Origin: Ulva prolifera
Lineage: Eukaryota; Chlorophyta; Ulvophyceae; Ulvales; Ulvaceae
NCBI GenBank assembly: GCA_023078555.1
Contig: CM041201.1
Coordinates: 1,185,713 to 1,249,712, forward strand
DNA length: 64,000 bases
Direction of reading: 5' to 3'
A program made the translations under genes and the position numbers. The notes under the pieces were generated by a model that saw only the letters and a program-made list of their open reading frames with translations, was not told where the DNA came from and searched no databases. Shown in pieces: positions 35,143 through 46,194 of this stretch. The first letter of the stretch is position 1. Every line of letters starts with the position of its first letter.

Positions 35143-35565
35143 TTAAGATGTAAAATACGAATAGAATGTTATACAGGTCAGCCCAGCAAGCATGGCGGCG
35201 ACCAGTGATGCCATAATCACAGGCCCTATCCTGTCATCATACAGCCCCACAGACTTATTTGCCATCGATATGTTACGATGCCTGTAAACAAAAAACCCAT
35301 ACCACAGCATACAAAGAGATGCCGGTCCCATCATCATGCTTGCTGTAGCGATTGTTGCCGGCGAGATTGGGCCTTTGACGTCCATGTCCTGATGCCTGTG
35401 AGTTGTAAGCGCGGTCAGTGCCGCAGATGTACCCGCGAATGCAACAGCCATATTAGCCCAGGCCAAGAACGTCCGCTCATTGGCGAACCAGGCCTTGGGG
35501 TCCAGCTTCAGGGGTATTCTGCGCGGCAGGCGACTGACATCGATCTCTCGGCTGGCGCCATCTAG
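35143..35565 (-). CDS. VTC1: Vtc1-like vacuolar transporter chaperone membrane subunit (partial, last exon)
   Basis: This terminal exon opens after an acceptor (GGCAG) at 35566-35567 and ends at TAA 35143, about 140 codons. It carries the VTC/DUF202 signature PLKLDPKAWFANERTFLAW and three membrane segments (about residues 40-60, 75-95, 115-135). Before the last comes YDDRIGP, matching the Vtc1 hallmark. Vtc1 is the small membrane subunit of the VTC complex that makes polyphosphate and moves it into vacuoles or acidocalcisomes. The exon alone is about the length of a whole Vtc1 (about 130 residues), so only a short N-terminal exon with the start codon is missing; I could not place it between 35566 and 36000. 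It is divergent from the PAS1-like gene. Confidence 0.8.
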   Translation of the reverse strand, partial: LDGASREIDVSRLPRRIPLKLDPKAWFANERTFLAWANMAVAFAGTSAALTALTTHRHQDMDVKGPISPATIATASMMMGPASLCMLWYGFFVYRHRNISMANKSVGLYDDRIGPVIMASLVAAMLAGLTCITFYSYFTS

Positions 35566-36263
35566 CTGCCATCGTACACTCGCTGCACATCATCCCGAAC
35601 GTGAGCAGTTCGCGACGGGCAGATGGTATACCTCAACGCAACACTTAAGTCATGAAAATTGTCATCGATAGGCTTGCAGGAATCACGCACGTTGCGAAAG
35701 GAACGGCTGTGTAACGCCATCACGCTCTGCTGCTGGAGCAATGTTCGCGGTCCTGCTGAGCCAGCCTCCTGTGTCAGCCATATCAAATCACACTGCAGTA
35801 CTAGACTAACACATGACGACCTCTTGAATGCCCCGCTGTTGGCAAGGCGTCTCACTGTACACGTTTTACGGAAGCCGATGAAGTAGCGGAAATGCTTGCT
35901 AATTTGGAGCCACCGAACTCAATCACAGCTATCACGTTCCGACGCAAGCATACATGTGCATGTGCATGTGGTTTCAGTGTCGTGTCATGACAGCGCACGA
36001 GAGATGTTTCTCACCCGGCTCGAGAGATCGCGACTCGTGGCATGGCCATTCGTGCATCGCAAGCGCTACATGCGCACCCATCACAGGTCCGACGCTACGC
36101 GGAACCAGTGATTTCTCAAAATCGAGCCGAGGCATCATCGCGACCGAAGCGCTGTGTATGCGTGATCCGTGCTTCAGCTCGGTCAACATGACGTCCGGCG
36201 TATGCCACAAGCAGTAAGCAATTGTGGGTTGACATCGAACACAAATCGATCTACATCGCCATC
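35566..36263. promoter_or_regulatory. Divergent intergenic region between the Vtc1-like and PAS1-like genes
   Basis: It should contain both promoters and the missing first exon of the Vtc1-like gene. No TATA box or convincing motif was seen. Confidence 0.35.
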
Positions 36264-39200
36264 ATGTCATTTATGGACTATATACGGAGCCTTATGGCCA
36301 TCACCGAGGTTCCAATCGAGCCTTCAGTGAGCAAGCTGTCGAAAGAGAAGCAGCGTGAATTGCGGTGCGGTGCAAAGCTCAGGTGCTTCTGATCATGCGC
36401 GCGTAAGGCCGGGCGACTTCTGCATCCTAGGTCTAAGGCTCCTTCACAAGGGCTATCGATCATGGAGAGAACAGCACTGGCCCCATGGCATTGGGTCAAT
36501 TGAGACATCCAGAGTGCAGGGTAGCTGCTGGACCGAGTGCTTGGATGCAGGGAGCAGCAAGACTTGAAACACAATGCAGTTCGGACGGCAGTTCTTCATG
36601 AAGGTTCAGGTGACAGTCCCAATAGCGGTGACATTGCGATCTTTCACTACACCATTCGGGAGCCAGGATCCAAAGCTGTCTTAGCGACCACCTCCACATC
36701 TCACGGAGGCTGCGGCTGCCCACACGTGTGCGCAATCGACAAGCCTCAGCGGATACCAAGAGGATGGGAGCTCGTCTTGGTGGGTATGCTTGCTTCTCAT
36801 GTTTACACAGGCATGGCCTGCAGACAGCAGCCATGTGTCACCTTCCGGTTATCCGCATGAGTACCACTCGAGGCGTCCCAGCATCGCTCTGTCTTCAAAT
36901 CGCTGACAGCTTGACACAAGACAGCAGCGTGCGGTGGCCGCAAAGCAAACCTGAGTCAATGTCTGAACATCCTTGCTGCTCCTGGGCCCTCGTTGTGGTG
37001 GTGCATACATCCTTGACGCTGACACACCTCCACTGCACAACAGCATGAACAGCCATGGGCACTCCCGGTGGCGTATGCCGTGTTCACTGGATGCAGATAT
37101 GAAGCCAGGGCAACACAGCATCATCGAGACGAATGCCGAGTACGGATTCAGCTCTGCCTGTGAGATGCCTAGGCCCCGTGGAGTCCCTGCTGGCCGTGAG
37201 CTCGAGGCTGAGATCGAATTGCTCCATACCATGCCCTCTCGTCAGGTGCTGTACCAGAAGGACTGTCACATGTGCTGCCGCACTGACATAACTGCTGCTA
37301 TCGCGAACTAGATGAGTGTGCAACTTGGTCATTTGGCACCACCTTGACAGGTCCACCCACGAGCAACGATGCCCAGATGTCCACGCTGTGCCTCACAGCG
37401 CAAACTTCAACTCTCGGTGCACCATGTGTTCGATGTCGTGCTGTCTCATGCTTGACAGAAGACGATATCCTAAGCCCAGCCCATGCACCTGAATCACAGT
37501 TTTGTTGCAGCAATTCAGCGCTTTGCTTCTCGTCTACGTGCCACCAAACATGGCATGGGGAGCAAGCCCGCTCACCCATGCCTGCCGCAATGCGTCTCTA
37601 ACCCCTTTGCTGTACCTACTTGGACGATGCTTTTAGTACTCTCCATGTGACCAGGCCCGATGACCTCTGTTACGACACGCCTGCGATGAATTGCGCAGTG
37701 CAGTACAGCAAGGTCTGCAAACTCTCTACTCTCTGTAGGCCGCACCTCTACCCAGCATGGTATCCTCGCTTCATGCTCTGCAGGCCGCACCGCTACCCAG
37801 CAACCCAGCAATCATCAAGTCAGTCATCACGTCAGCAGAGGGCTGGCAGACGCCGCGCCCGCCCAACGCTGTATCGTTCCGCTGGGCCGCTGCCCCAACA
37901 ACAGACTTCTGCTCTGGGAGTGGCGCTCCGCCGCCCGTCACCGACACCACCCACACCATGGGCGCTGGCACTCTGCCGGCGGGCCTGGAGAGTGCGCTCA
38001 ACAGCATGCCAGAGGGCGAGACGGCAGCCTTTGTGATGCCGGTGGAGCTACTTGCACTGCCTGACGGCCAGCCGTGGGCGGAGGTGGCGGGGACGGCCGG
38101 CCACGCCACAATGCTGCTCACGGTGGATCTCTACCGGGTAGAGGAGATCAGAGACATGACTGGGGATGGCCGGGTGCGCCCCTTGAGAATATGCTTCACC
38201 GTCGGTCAAAATTTGACAGTCTGAAGCCGTACATCATCAAGGACTCCGCAGATTCGGCACAGCAGCCCGTTGCATGTATACCGCACCATTCCTCTTGACT
38301 CCATTCAGATCGGTCAGGCTCGCACGTGCAGGTCCTCAAGCGGAAGCTGCAGGAAGGCACTGGAATGTTCCCGGTGGACGCGCCCATCCGGGACGCCGCT
38401 GTCACCATCCGCTACTCCCTCCACCACGCCTCGTCAGACGGCCGGCCGGCGGCGTGCGTCCATAACGGCGCCACGGAGCCGCCGAAGCAGCACGATGCAA
38501 CGTTCACAACCGGAGAGGGTGCAATGCCGGCTGGGATGGAGATGGCGGTGAAGCTGATGCTGCCTGGGGAGCGTGCGGAGGTGCTCATGCATCCAGACTT
38601 TGGGCTCGCGACGTGTGACGACGTGCCGCCAGACCTGGCGGCTGTGCCGGTGGACCAGCAACTGGTGGCGGTGGTGGAGCTGGTGTCATTCGAGCGGGAG
38701 GGGCACCCAGAGGTGATGGACGCGACGCAGGTGTGCAGCCGCTGCGCGGTGATCGCTGCGCGGTGGTGGATCGCTGTGACGCGATGGCACGTGTCTGGCG
38801 TCCAAGCCGACACATTACCGCGGGGCCGCTCTCCTCGCCGATCGCTCGTGGCACCGTGGTGGGGGCTGGGTGCAGTGTAGTGATGAAGGGAGTCACATGC
38901 GGGGGGTGACGAGCCCCATCTGGGGTTGACAGCATGACCGGGCGCGTGCGACTGGCAGAGTGATGGTGCTGGCTTGCTACGTTCGGTGATTTGCGTCAGC
39001 GCGCTGGGCTGCGCGAGTCTGGCGGCGCGGTGGTGTAGGGTTGCTACGCTCAGTTTGTGGCTGTGGCGAAACCGGGCGCGTGCGACTGCGGCGCGATGGT
39101 GCAATACAATGACGATGCAATGGGTGAGCGGCGGCAGCGCAATGGTCTGCTGGAGTCTGACGGCATGATGGGGCGTGCAGGTGCTGGAGTTCTGCCAGCG

Positions 39201-40310
39201 GCGCAAGGAGCGCGGCAATGCGCTCTACGCGGCGCGCAAGTTCGACCACGCGCTCAAGCGCTTCGACCACGCGCTGCAGGTGATGAAGTCGTTCCGGGGC
39301 GACCAGACGCAGCAGCAGACGGACGCCCTGACGGCGCTGCACATCTCGCTGCTCGGGAACTCTGCGGCTGCGTTCATGGCCATCGAGGTGCCCCCTCAAT
39401 TCTGCTGAATGACGACACTTTTCTTGTTGAGCTGTTCGCGAGGCGCAGAATGCAGGGCAGAGGGTGTCAGTTTGTATGTGAGGTTGCGGCAGACGAGGCT
39501 GTACGGCAGGTGCAGTTGGCGTGCTGCTGTTTGATGGGCATGTGGGTTTTTCTGTTGTAGTGGTCAGCTGAAGCACTCGCCGTAGTGCATGGGGCACTCG
39601 TGCTCTGCAGCTGCTTTGTCCTGGACGTGAAATACCACATTGATGCTCTGCATCCCTGAATGAGTGGAAGCGCTTGCTCTGGGGCACCATGTCAGCACTG
39701 CAGCTTAAGAGCAGTTCGAGGTCTGCGGATGTCGATATATCAAGTTACACATATCGGGCCATCATATGGCAAAGCAAGCATATACACCAAGCCAAAGAGC
39801 GACCGGTTTGCGGATGTCGATGGTGCCCCACACCGGCAGTGTGCCGTTCGCAGTCTTCACCGTGGCACTACTCAGCGGTGCTGCACCGGCGGTGAACATC
39901 AAGACACATCTTGCGGAGCCGTTTTTGACACAGAACTTCAGGAGATGGGGAGCTGCAGATCGTAGCCACAAGGTCACAGCATTACAGCCCTTAGACTGCC
40001 AGCTTCGAGGGGCTGCCATGAGAGCTTCTGACATGCGCGCGTTGCTCTGCAGAACTACCCGGAGGCCATCCGAAGGTGTGAGGCGGCCTTTGCGCTGGAC
40101 CAGAGCCCCTCCAACTTTAAGGTTCTCGTCAGGCGAGCTCGGGCGACCATTTTGAACGGAGACCACAGCGAAGCGGACGACATCCTGAAGGCGATGAAAG
40201 TCCAGGCTCCCAGTGATATGATCGAGGAGATCGACAAGCTGCTGGCGTGGAGCCAACAGAAGGCCCGTGCTGCCCGCAAGAAGCAGCGGGCTGAGTTTGG
40301 AGCGTTCTAG
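36264..40310 (+). CDS. PAS1: PASTICCINO1-like multi-FKBP-domain TPR immunophilin (7 exons)
   Basis: Exons 36264-36369, 36580-36783, 37097-37245, 37784-38173, 38332-38730, 39181-39387 and 40053-40310 join in frame to 570 residues. FKBP domain 1 (about 36-150) has VLHEGSGDSPNSGD, IPRGWELVLVDMKPGQ and an EYGF..GVPAGRELEAEIELL end. Degenerate domain 2 (about 160-270) has TLPAGLESALNSMPEGE. Domain 3 (about 284-410) has VLKRKLQEGTGMFPVDAP and MLPGERAEVLMHPDFG. The TPR part begins at about 417 (RRKERGNALYAARKFDHAL) and ends NYPEAIRRCEAAFALDQSPS, then a basic tail KARAARKKQRAEF. Order and linkers such as RDMTGDGRV match plant PAS1, which acts in cell division and very-long-chain fatty acid elongation. 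Typical FKBP active-site aromatics seem poorly kept, so it may be a scaffold rather than an isomerase. An in-frame ATG at 36294 is an alternative start. Confidence 0.88.
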
Positions 40311-40879
40311 CACCGTTACACAGCGGCGCGGGGATGGAGGCCCACCTTGAACAGCTCCAACTGTGTTCCGTTGATGTTGTGTACGGTCTGCTACTTGCTT
40401 CTGTCTGTGCTTGCAGTACGCTGGCATGCTAGTTCACGACCTCTTAGGGGCGACATAGGACTGCAATCTGGGTCCTGGGTGCGAACTTCCTGGAAGTACA
40501 TGCTGTTCACTTACTGTGCAGTTGTAAACACGGGCGCTCTGGCCACTGACATACCGACTGTGCCAGTCACATGTAAGGTGCACTAGAAGCACATATCTGC
40601 AGCCACACGTCACAGCTGCGTCAGGCTCCCGCTGAAAGAATTCCTGAGGCAGCTGCCAAGTAGTGCGCAACCAGGCAACTCTGTAGATGTTGGGACTCTC
40701 ACATGGAGCTGTGGCATGATGAGTCATCAGCACTATATATATGTATGACCAGATCCTCAAAGGAAGTAGTGCACCTTTGGATTGGTGCTTTTCCTGACAA
40801 GCTGCCAGAGTGAATGCGCTTGCGATCCACGTTGTTCAACAACCAAGTCCCGGGGGATGTTGTGGGTGTTTGTGTTACA
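40311..40879. other. 3' flank of the PAS1-like gene
   Basis: It contains TGTAA near 40524, a possible poly(A) signal. No other feature. Confidence 0.4.
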
Positions 40880-41790
40880 AAGGAAAAAGCCAGAGGGGCC
40901 GGTAGCACCGCCAGGACCAAGCGGGAGTGCACGAACAGCGCAATGCGCGCGCAACAGCCAACGTCAAGGCAAAACAAGCACCCACACGCACCCACCCTCA
41001 CACGCACCTCCACACGCACCCGCACACAGTCCAGCCCGACCCCGACACACACACCCCCGCGCCGACATGCTACACGACCCCGCCGCCCTCACGGCCGCGG
41101 CAGCCCCAGGCGGCGGCCAGGCCGGCGCCTGCCCCATGCGCAAGCCGCCGGGGACCCCGAGGACCCCCAGCCCAATGCCCCGAGCGCCGGAACAACGCGC
41201 ATGGGAGCGCCCCCATCTTCTGACCCACCCGGAACGGAGCACGCCCGAGGCGTACTCTGTCCGGGGGCTGGGGCACACGGCAGAGGCGGCACACGCTGTC
41301 CATCAGTGCGCCCGAGCCGCGGCCGACGCATGGACCACGAGGGGGCGGCGAGGACGCCGCGGGCGGCTCGCCGCTCAGGCGGGATGGCCCGTGAGCGGCG
41401 AGAGATCATCACATGGGACCGTAAGTGTTGTCAGTACTGCCTTGCCCGCGTGACGCGCCAGCAGCGGGGCAGGGGCGTGAACTCGACGCGCGACGACGCG
41501 GCACAGCGTCGTGGGGATGTCGCGCATTGCATTCTCCAGGAAGCGCCGTCGAGAGACCGCGCCCGCCCCTGCAGCCACATCGGCGAGCCTGTTCAGGAAT
41601 GCAAACGCAGCTGGACCCACGCGCCCGTATGTTTCATGTGACAGCGGGGCCAGGCTGAGCCCTCCGACTCCTGAGCGGCCGTACTTGTCGCGCTTCCGCC
41701 GGTCGGTTGCGAAGCGCCGCATCGCGAACGTTGGAACCTGCAAGCGGGTGAGTGACACACACACGTCGCCGATCACCGGGGCGCCAGAAA
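40880..41790 (-). mobile_element. 5'-truncated copy of the same non-LTR retrotransposon
   Basis: The 3' region (GGTAGCACCGCC near 40900, CA-rich stretch, then coding end) parallels that of the copy at 22880-27590 in order and orientation. Homology stops near 41790, just upstream of the PVIGDV block. Truncation of the 5' side is the usual result of target-primed reverse transcription. Confidence 0.75.
41375..41790 (-). pseudogene. C-terminal fragment of the non-LTR element ORF
   Basis: It matches the first copy in PVIGDVCVS, KRDKYGRSG, LAPLSHETYGRVGPAAFAF, LNRLADVAAG and the LTGHPA end. The shared protein sequence, with many silent-looking DNA differences, suggests two separate insertions from a coding lineage rather than a recent duplication. 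Confidence 0.75.
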
Positions 41791-42539
41791 AAAACGCATG
41801 TCGCCTCGCTGGGTGCCCATGCGTGACCAGGGGAGGGCGGTCGGTGGGGGGGCCTGCTCGGGACTCGAGTGCGGCTCTCCGTCGCAGGGCAGGCGAGTGG
41901 CCGTCGGTGCACATTGGAGGTCCATGCATGGCACGGTCCCTTTTTTACTGATCGCGCATAAAGCGCGTCGATGTTCTGGTCCGGACCAATCTGACCCTCT
42001 TGCAGGAAGAAGCTGCGCTGCAATGGTCCATTCCTCATTCTCGCATTCGTGTCGCACTTGATCTGGGCCCGTCCCTAGCCAATCTTCCCGGCACAGCAGG
42101 ATGTCGAGAGACGCCAATGTGATTTACAAATGTTTGTTCGGGATGCGGATCTCCAACTTCCGCATGTCCTATAGGTATACCGGTACCTTGGTCGATTCCC
42201 CTACGCCGCCACCCTCGAGCGTGCGCAAGAGTTGGCACCCTTGCGAACGTGGACGTACAGAAAACTACCGCGTTACTGCGCGCACGCTGCGGTGTCATCA
42301 CATAATACCGAGATGTCAGCCCCGGGCCGGCACCGCTAGTAAAATTCCAAGCGCGCTAGGGCGGCTGCTTGGCTTCGATGTCGAGCCTTGCACCCCGGCA
42401 GCGAACACCGTCCACTTTTTGAACAGTTAGCCCCACGCGCAAGTCACAGCATTGATGTGTGTTTCCGGCGGTGTGATTCCGGCGGCCCACCCATGGCCAA
42501 ATTTTGATTCAATTTAGGATCTCCACAGCCTCTTCTGTC
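41791..42539. other. Spacer without recognised feature
   Basis: No supportable coding or repeat content beyond short ORFs. Confidence 0.4.
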
Positions 42540-42948
42540 TTCTGATCGACATTGTGCTGCACATGACGCCAATGGCCGTGCTGTAGAACTTCTTTGTTAT
42601 AGCCGCGACATGGAGTGGAGACACAGGGATCTTCTCCGGAGTTGCAAGGTCATGCCTGCCAGAGGAAGTGGTTCTGGAGCGACAGAGCCCACTTGGGATC
42701 TGCACTGAAGCTCCTTCGCAACCTATATGTACACCTCCGACGCGACCATCTGTGGCTATGATGCATACGTGACTGTGTTGAGAGGAGGCGATGACTGCGG
42801 CCTTGCCAAGTTTTCGCTCTATGCGACTGCGTGGGGTGTGGAGATCGCAAGACGTGTGTGCACACGTGCTGCTGGCGACTGCCCGGGACCATACAGCAGC
42901 GCTTCCGAGTTTGGTTTGTTCGCAGAGGAGCTGCATTGTTGAGGACCG

Positions 42949-42983
<35 letters not shown>

Positions 42984-43706
42984 CCGCTGCGCGCCTCCGC
43001 CTCCACCGCCACCAGCCCCCACCCCCACCGTCGCCGCCTCCACCTTCACCACCACCACCCCTTCCACCACCTCCACCTTCACCGCCACCACCCCCTCCGC
43101 CGCAGCCGCCTTCACCGCCACCAGCTCCACCCCCGCCTCCGCCCTCACAGCCACCACCACCGCCGCCGCCTACGCCTCCACTGCCACCAGCCCCACCCCC
43201 GCCTCCGCCCTCTCAGCCACCACCACCGCCGCCTCCACCGCCACCAGCCCCACCCCCGTCTCCGCCCTCACAGCCACCTCCACCGCCTCCGCCTCCACCT
43301 CAACCAGCCCCACCCCCGCCTTTGCCTCCGCCTCCATCCCCACCCCCATCACCGCCTCCGCCTCGTTCCCCCCCGCCGCCTCCCCGCCCCCGTAGTACCA
43401 CCTCGAGACAATGGTACTGCTCCTGGTCAAGTCCCTCCCTTCATTTTGATCATCACAACCCCCTCCAATCGGCCCCAACCGGGCAGTTTCAACTTTGCCA
43501 ACTGCGGCCGCCCTGGCGAGGCTTGCTGTGTGGCCGTGTTTCCATTTATCTCAATTGGTGTCTGCTTTGACAGTAGCACGTGTGATGTTGAGTCTTTCTC
43601 TCCAGCATGCCTCAATACGGCTGTGTGCGATGGGAATGCCAATTCATTTGGCGGGATCACTGCTCGTGGATCTGATATTGGCAACGTATGCGCATCCTTC
43701 TTTTAA
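42540..43706 (+). CDS. Proline-rich, Cys-rich extracellular-type protein (hydroxyproline-rich glycoprotein-like), copy 1
   Basis: Exon boundaries are not resolved. Coding blocks: CAAHDANGRAVELLC (about 42551-42600); ICGYDAYVTVLRGGDDCGL and ATAWGVEIARRVC (about 42745-42890); a 28-33-C tract then a long Pro/Ser stretch of SPPPP type (42953-43395); and a Cys-rich C-terminus NCGRPGEACC, GVCFDSSTCDVESF, CLNTAVCDGNANSFGG ending CASFF at 43704. The Pro stretch and the Cys-rich end are in different frames, so an intron or a homopolymer miscount lies near 43390. Poly-Pro spacers between globular Cys domains recall pherophorins and other algal wall or matrix glycoproteins, but the domains are not clearly pherophorin. 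The start codon and signal peptide are not identified. A related gene lies 3.6 kb downstream. Confidence 0.6.
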
Positions 43707-44083
43707 GCACGTGTCTGATTTCTAGCTCTAATGGAGTCTGTTCTCTCATAGATGTCAGCGGGCTCCTTCGTAATGAGTAATTTGTTCTGATCGAGTCCAC
43801 CCTGCACTGCTTTATAATACTATGGGTGAGGGGGGTCGGGCCATGGGTGTGGGGCCTGGTGCGGGTCGGGGAGGGTTTTGCTGGGGGAGGTACTACGACT
43901 CGGAGTGGCTGTGTGTGGTTGGGACTCCGGATGCGTCTGCATTGGGGTAAAGGTTCTGAGCCATGTAGTGGGCGTGCGTGTCGTTGTGGGTGTGCATGAG
44001 TTGCTGTAGGTGGTAACGCCTGTGTGCATGAGTGTTATAACACTTAATTAACAATTGGGAGGAGTGGGTGATAGTATGTGCGG
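43707..44083. other. Spacer without recognised feature
   Basis: No gene seen; it has GT/CA-biased stretches. Confidence 0.35.
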
Positions 44084-44147
44084 CGGTGTAGGCGTGCTGC
44101 AGCACCGCCTACACCGAACGCAACACAGACCATGGTCTGTGTTGCGT
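44084..44147. repeat. Two adjacent palindromes (33 nt and a perfect 30 nt)
   Basis: 44084-44116 folds with 11-bp arms CGGTGTAGGCG / CGCCTACACCG around a self-complementary centre with a one-base bulge. One base later, 44118-44147 is a perfect 30-bp palindrome whose half is ACGCAACACAGACCA. Confidence 0.95.
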
Positions 44148-44510
44148 ACGGGTGGTTGTGTGGGCGTTTGTAACCTGGGACGCTACCTGCCTCTATGGTT
44201 TTGTCCTTGAACCACAGCGCCGGCCAATCTCTGTATGTGGGCGTGGTGACCCGGACTCTGTCACACTGAAGCATGAATGTGTGCAAGTGCTACTTTACTA
44301 GTAGTGGGGCCATGTTCATGTGTGGGGCTCTGTTCTGCAAGAGATCATTTTTTCTGTGGTTGTCGATACTCTCGTTTGCACTTCTGGAACACGTCAATGT
44401 ACACAACCTTAAGGATCACATGCACCGTGCAAACGCTCGATGCTTTCTATCAGGTACATGTTGCAGCTGCGAGCACCGGTGCCTCGAAGAGGCTCTTGCA
44501 ACAATCATGG

Positions 44511-44580
44511 TACAGATGAGTGAACGGGAAAAGATAGCACAACAAAAGAATCTCGTCCGAATCAACAGCCGACTGAGACA
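44511..44580 (+). repeat. Diverged foldback-arm copy
   Basis: GAGTGAACGGGAAAAGATAG and then GAATCTCGTCCGAATCAACA follow the arm of the 22022-22510 element base by base with scattered changes. It is followed by a 37-bp tandem duplication containing GGAAAACCTTCCCAATGCAT-type units (about 44585-44640). Confidence 0.65.
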
Positions 44581-44771
44581 ATACGGAAAACCTTCCCAAT
44601 GCATTACCAGCACAATACAGAAAACCTTCCCAATGCATATGCATGCACATATGTGTCAAATTCTCTATGGATTTTGCGCGCCCACTATAGTCCCTATCAG
44701 CCGGAGAACATGGCCCCCTGCTGAAGAAGAAAGGTGACATGGCACGTGATTGCTTTGATCGTATCGGTCGA

Positions 44772-44886
44772 ATTATGGCTACTAGCCATAATAGTATGGG
44801 TCCACTGCTACCACTTCAAGACAACCTTATGCCTCGGTACTACCGAGGCATAACAGTTGCAGGCCTATAGTATAGGCCTGCAACTG
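44772..44886. repeat. Three consecutive perfect odd-length palindromes with TA-N-TA centres
   Basis: 44772-44792: arms ATTATGGCTA, centre C (21 nt). 44827-44853: arms TTATGCCTCGGTA, centre C (27 nt). 44854-44886: arms CAGTTGCAGGCCTATA, centre G (33 nt). All arms are mismatch-free, every centre reads TACTA or TAGTA, and the last two abut. Confidence 0.97.
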
Positions 44887-46194
44887 CGCGTCTAGGACTC
44901 GGGAGGTGTATGTACTCAGGGCACACACTTCAAGATCTTGAAGTTCATCGATGGCATGCTCAGTCACAGCATCCCCGGCCCCAACCAGCCTCGCTGGGGC
45001 CACCACTGCCCTGTGCGCTGGCCACCGCGCCCTGCGCGCTCACCTGCCCTGCGCCGGACAACCGCAGATGCGAGCCCCGAGCAGGAAGCTCCACCGGCCG
45101 CCCTCCCCAGATCGGAGTTGCATGGGTTGTTTTGCAGAAGAGTGAACGGGTGCAGACAGATCTCGCGGTGTGCAGGCAGTGAGTGACGGCGTCAAGCATG
45201 GTCGTGGCACTCGCAGCTGCTCTGCTGGCGCACGTGTTCCTACGCCTTGGCAAAACCGCCGCGTAGTTCACCGCTGCGGACTTTGCCGCCATCTGCGACG
45301 ATCCTGGATGCGCGGTCTCGGGGGGGGGCATGTCAGGCAGCCGACCAGCGCTGTGCAGTCAGACCGATAGATCGGTCATTCTGTAGGTGAGACATTGAAG
45401 CGTGTGTGCTGTTCCGTTGCGGGGATGCCTCCAACCTCATCCGGACTATTCCAGTCCCTGAAGACTGCTTCTGCGAGTCCTCAGATGAGTGCGAGGGGGA
45501 CCCAGAGTGCGCCACCGACGGCCTCAAGGCCAATACATGCTAGGAGCGGCATCTCTGCGCCGCAGCTCCCACCGAGTCTCGGTCACTGTGCTATAATGTG
45601 TGAGCATGTGCCGCACCTGGCAGCCTCGGTAGCCTATGTACAGCCGGCAGGCCATCGTATGGTGCATGGGCTACTTGCATGCTCGGGTAACAGTGGAGGA
45701 ATAGTTTCGATCGAGGTCAAGTGCTGCACAGAAATTCTATACAGTCAAAAGACCCCACTGCATTTGCATCTAGCCCCTTCATGTATGCACATAGCAGGTG
45801 GATGTGACAGAAGCGAGGGTGTGGGTGTACATGTGTTTAACCGGGCTTGTGGGTGTGTACTTGATCTGCTTGCTTCGTCCGCGGTGCTGCCCGCCTCATC
45901 ACCTTGATCCTTATCACACACAGAATGCCGATGGTGCTTTCAGCTCCATGCCATGGTATCTTGCTGCACATCGTTAAGAGGGGTTCCATCCTGTCCTCCG
46001 TCCAGCAGACGCCATGCTTTCTCTGCAGTCCTCAATACACCGGTCAGCTTTGGCTATCGCGTGCGCAAGCTCATGTATCCCTGACTTAGGATGAACCCAT
46101 CTGTTTGTGTTGTTGAGAGCACAGAAACGTACAGGGCATGGCAAACATCCGTGCCCTTGCCTGACTGTGCTACGCATCTGATCAACGGCAACAC
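44887..46194. other. Spacer with weak coding hints
   Basis: Plus strand 44928-45010 reads ILKFIDGMLSHSIPGPNQPR and looks protein-like, but no start, partner exon or family could be assigned. Nothing else is supportable. Confidence 0.25.

Noticed and set aside
42812-43478. Minus-strand Ala/Glu/Gly/Val-rich ORFs opposite the poly-Pro regions
   Set aside because: They are antisense reflections of CCN repeats; the plus strand has conserved unique blocks on both sides.
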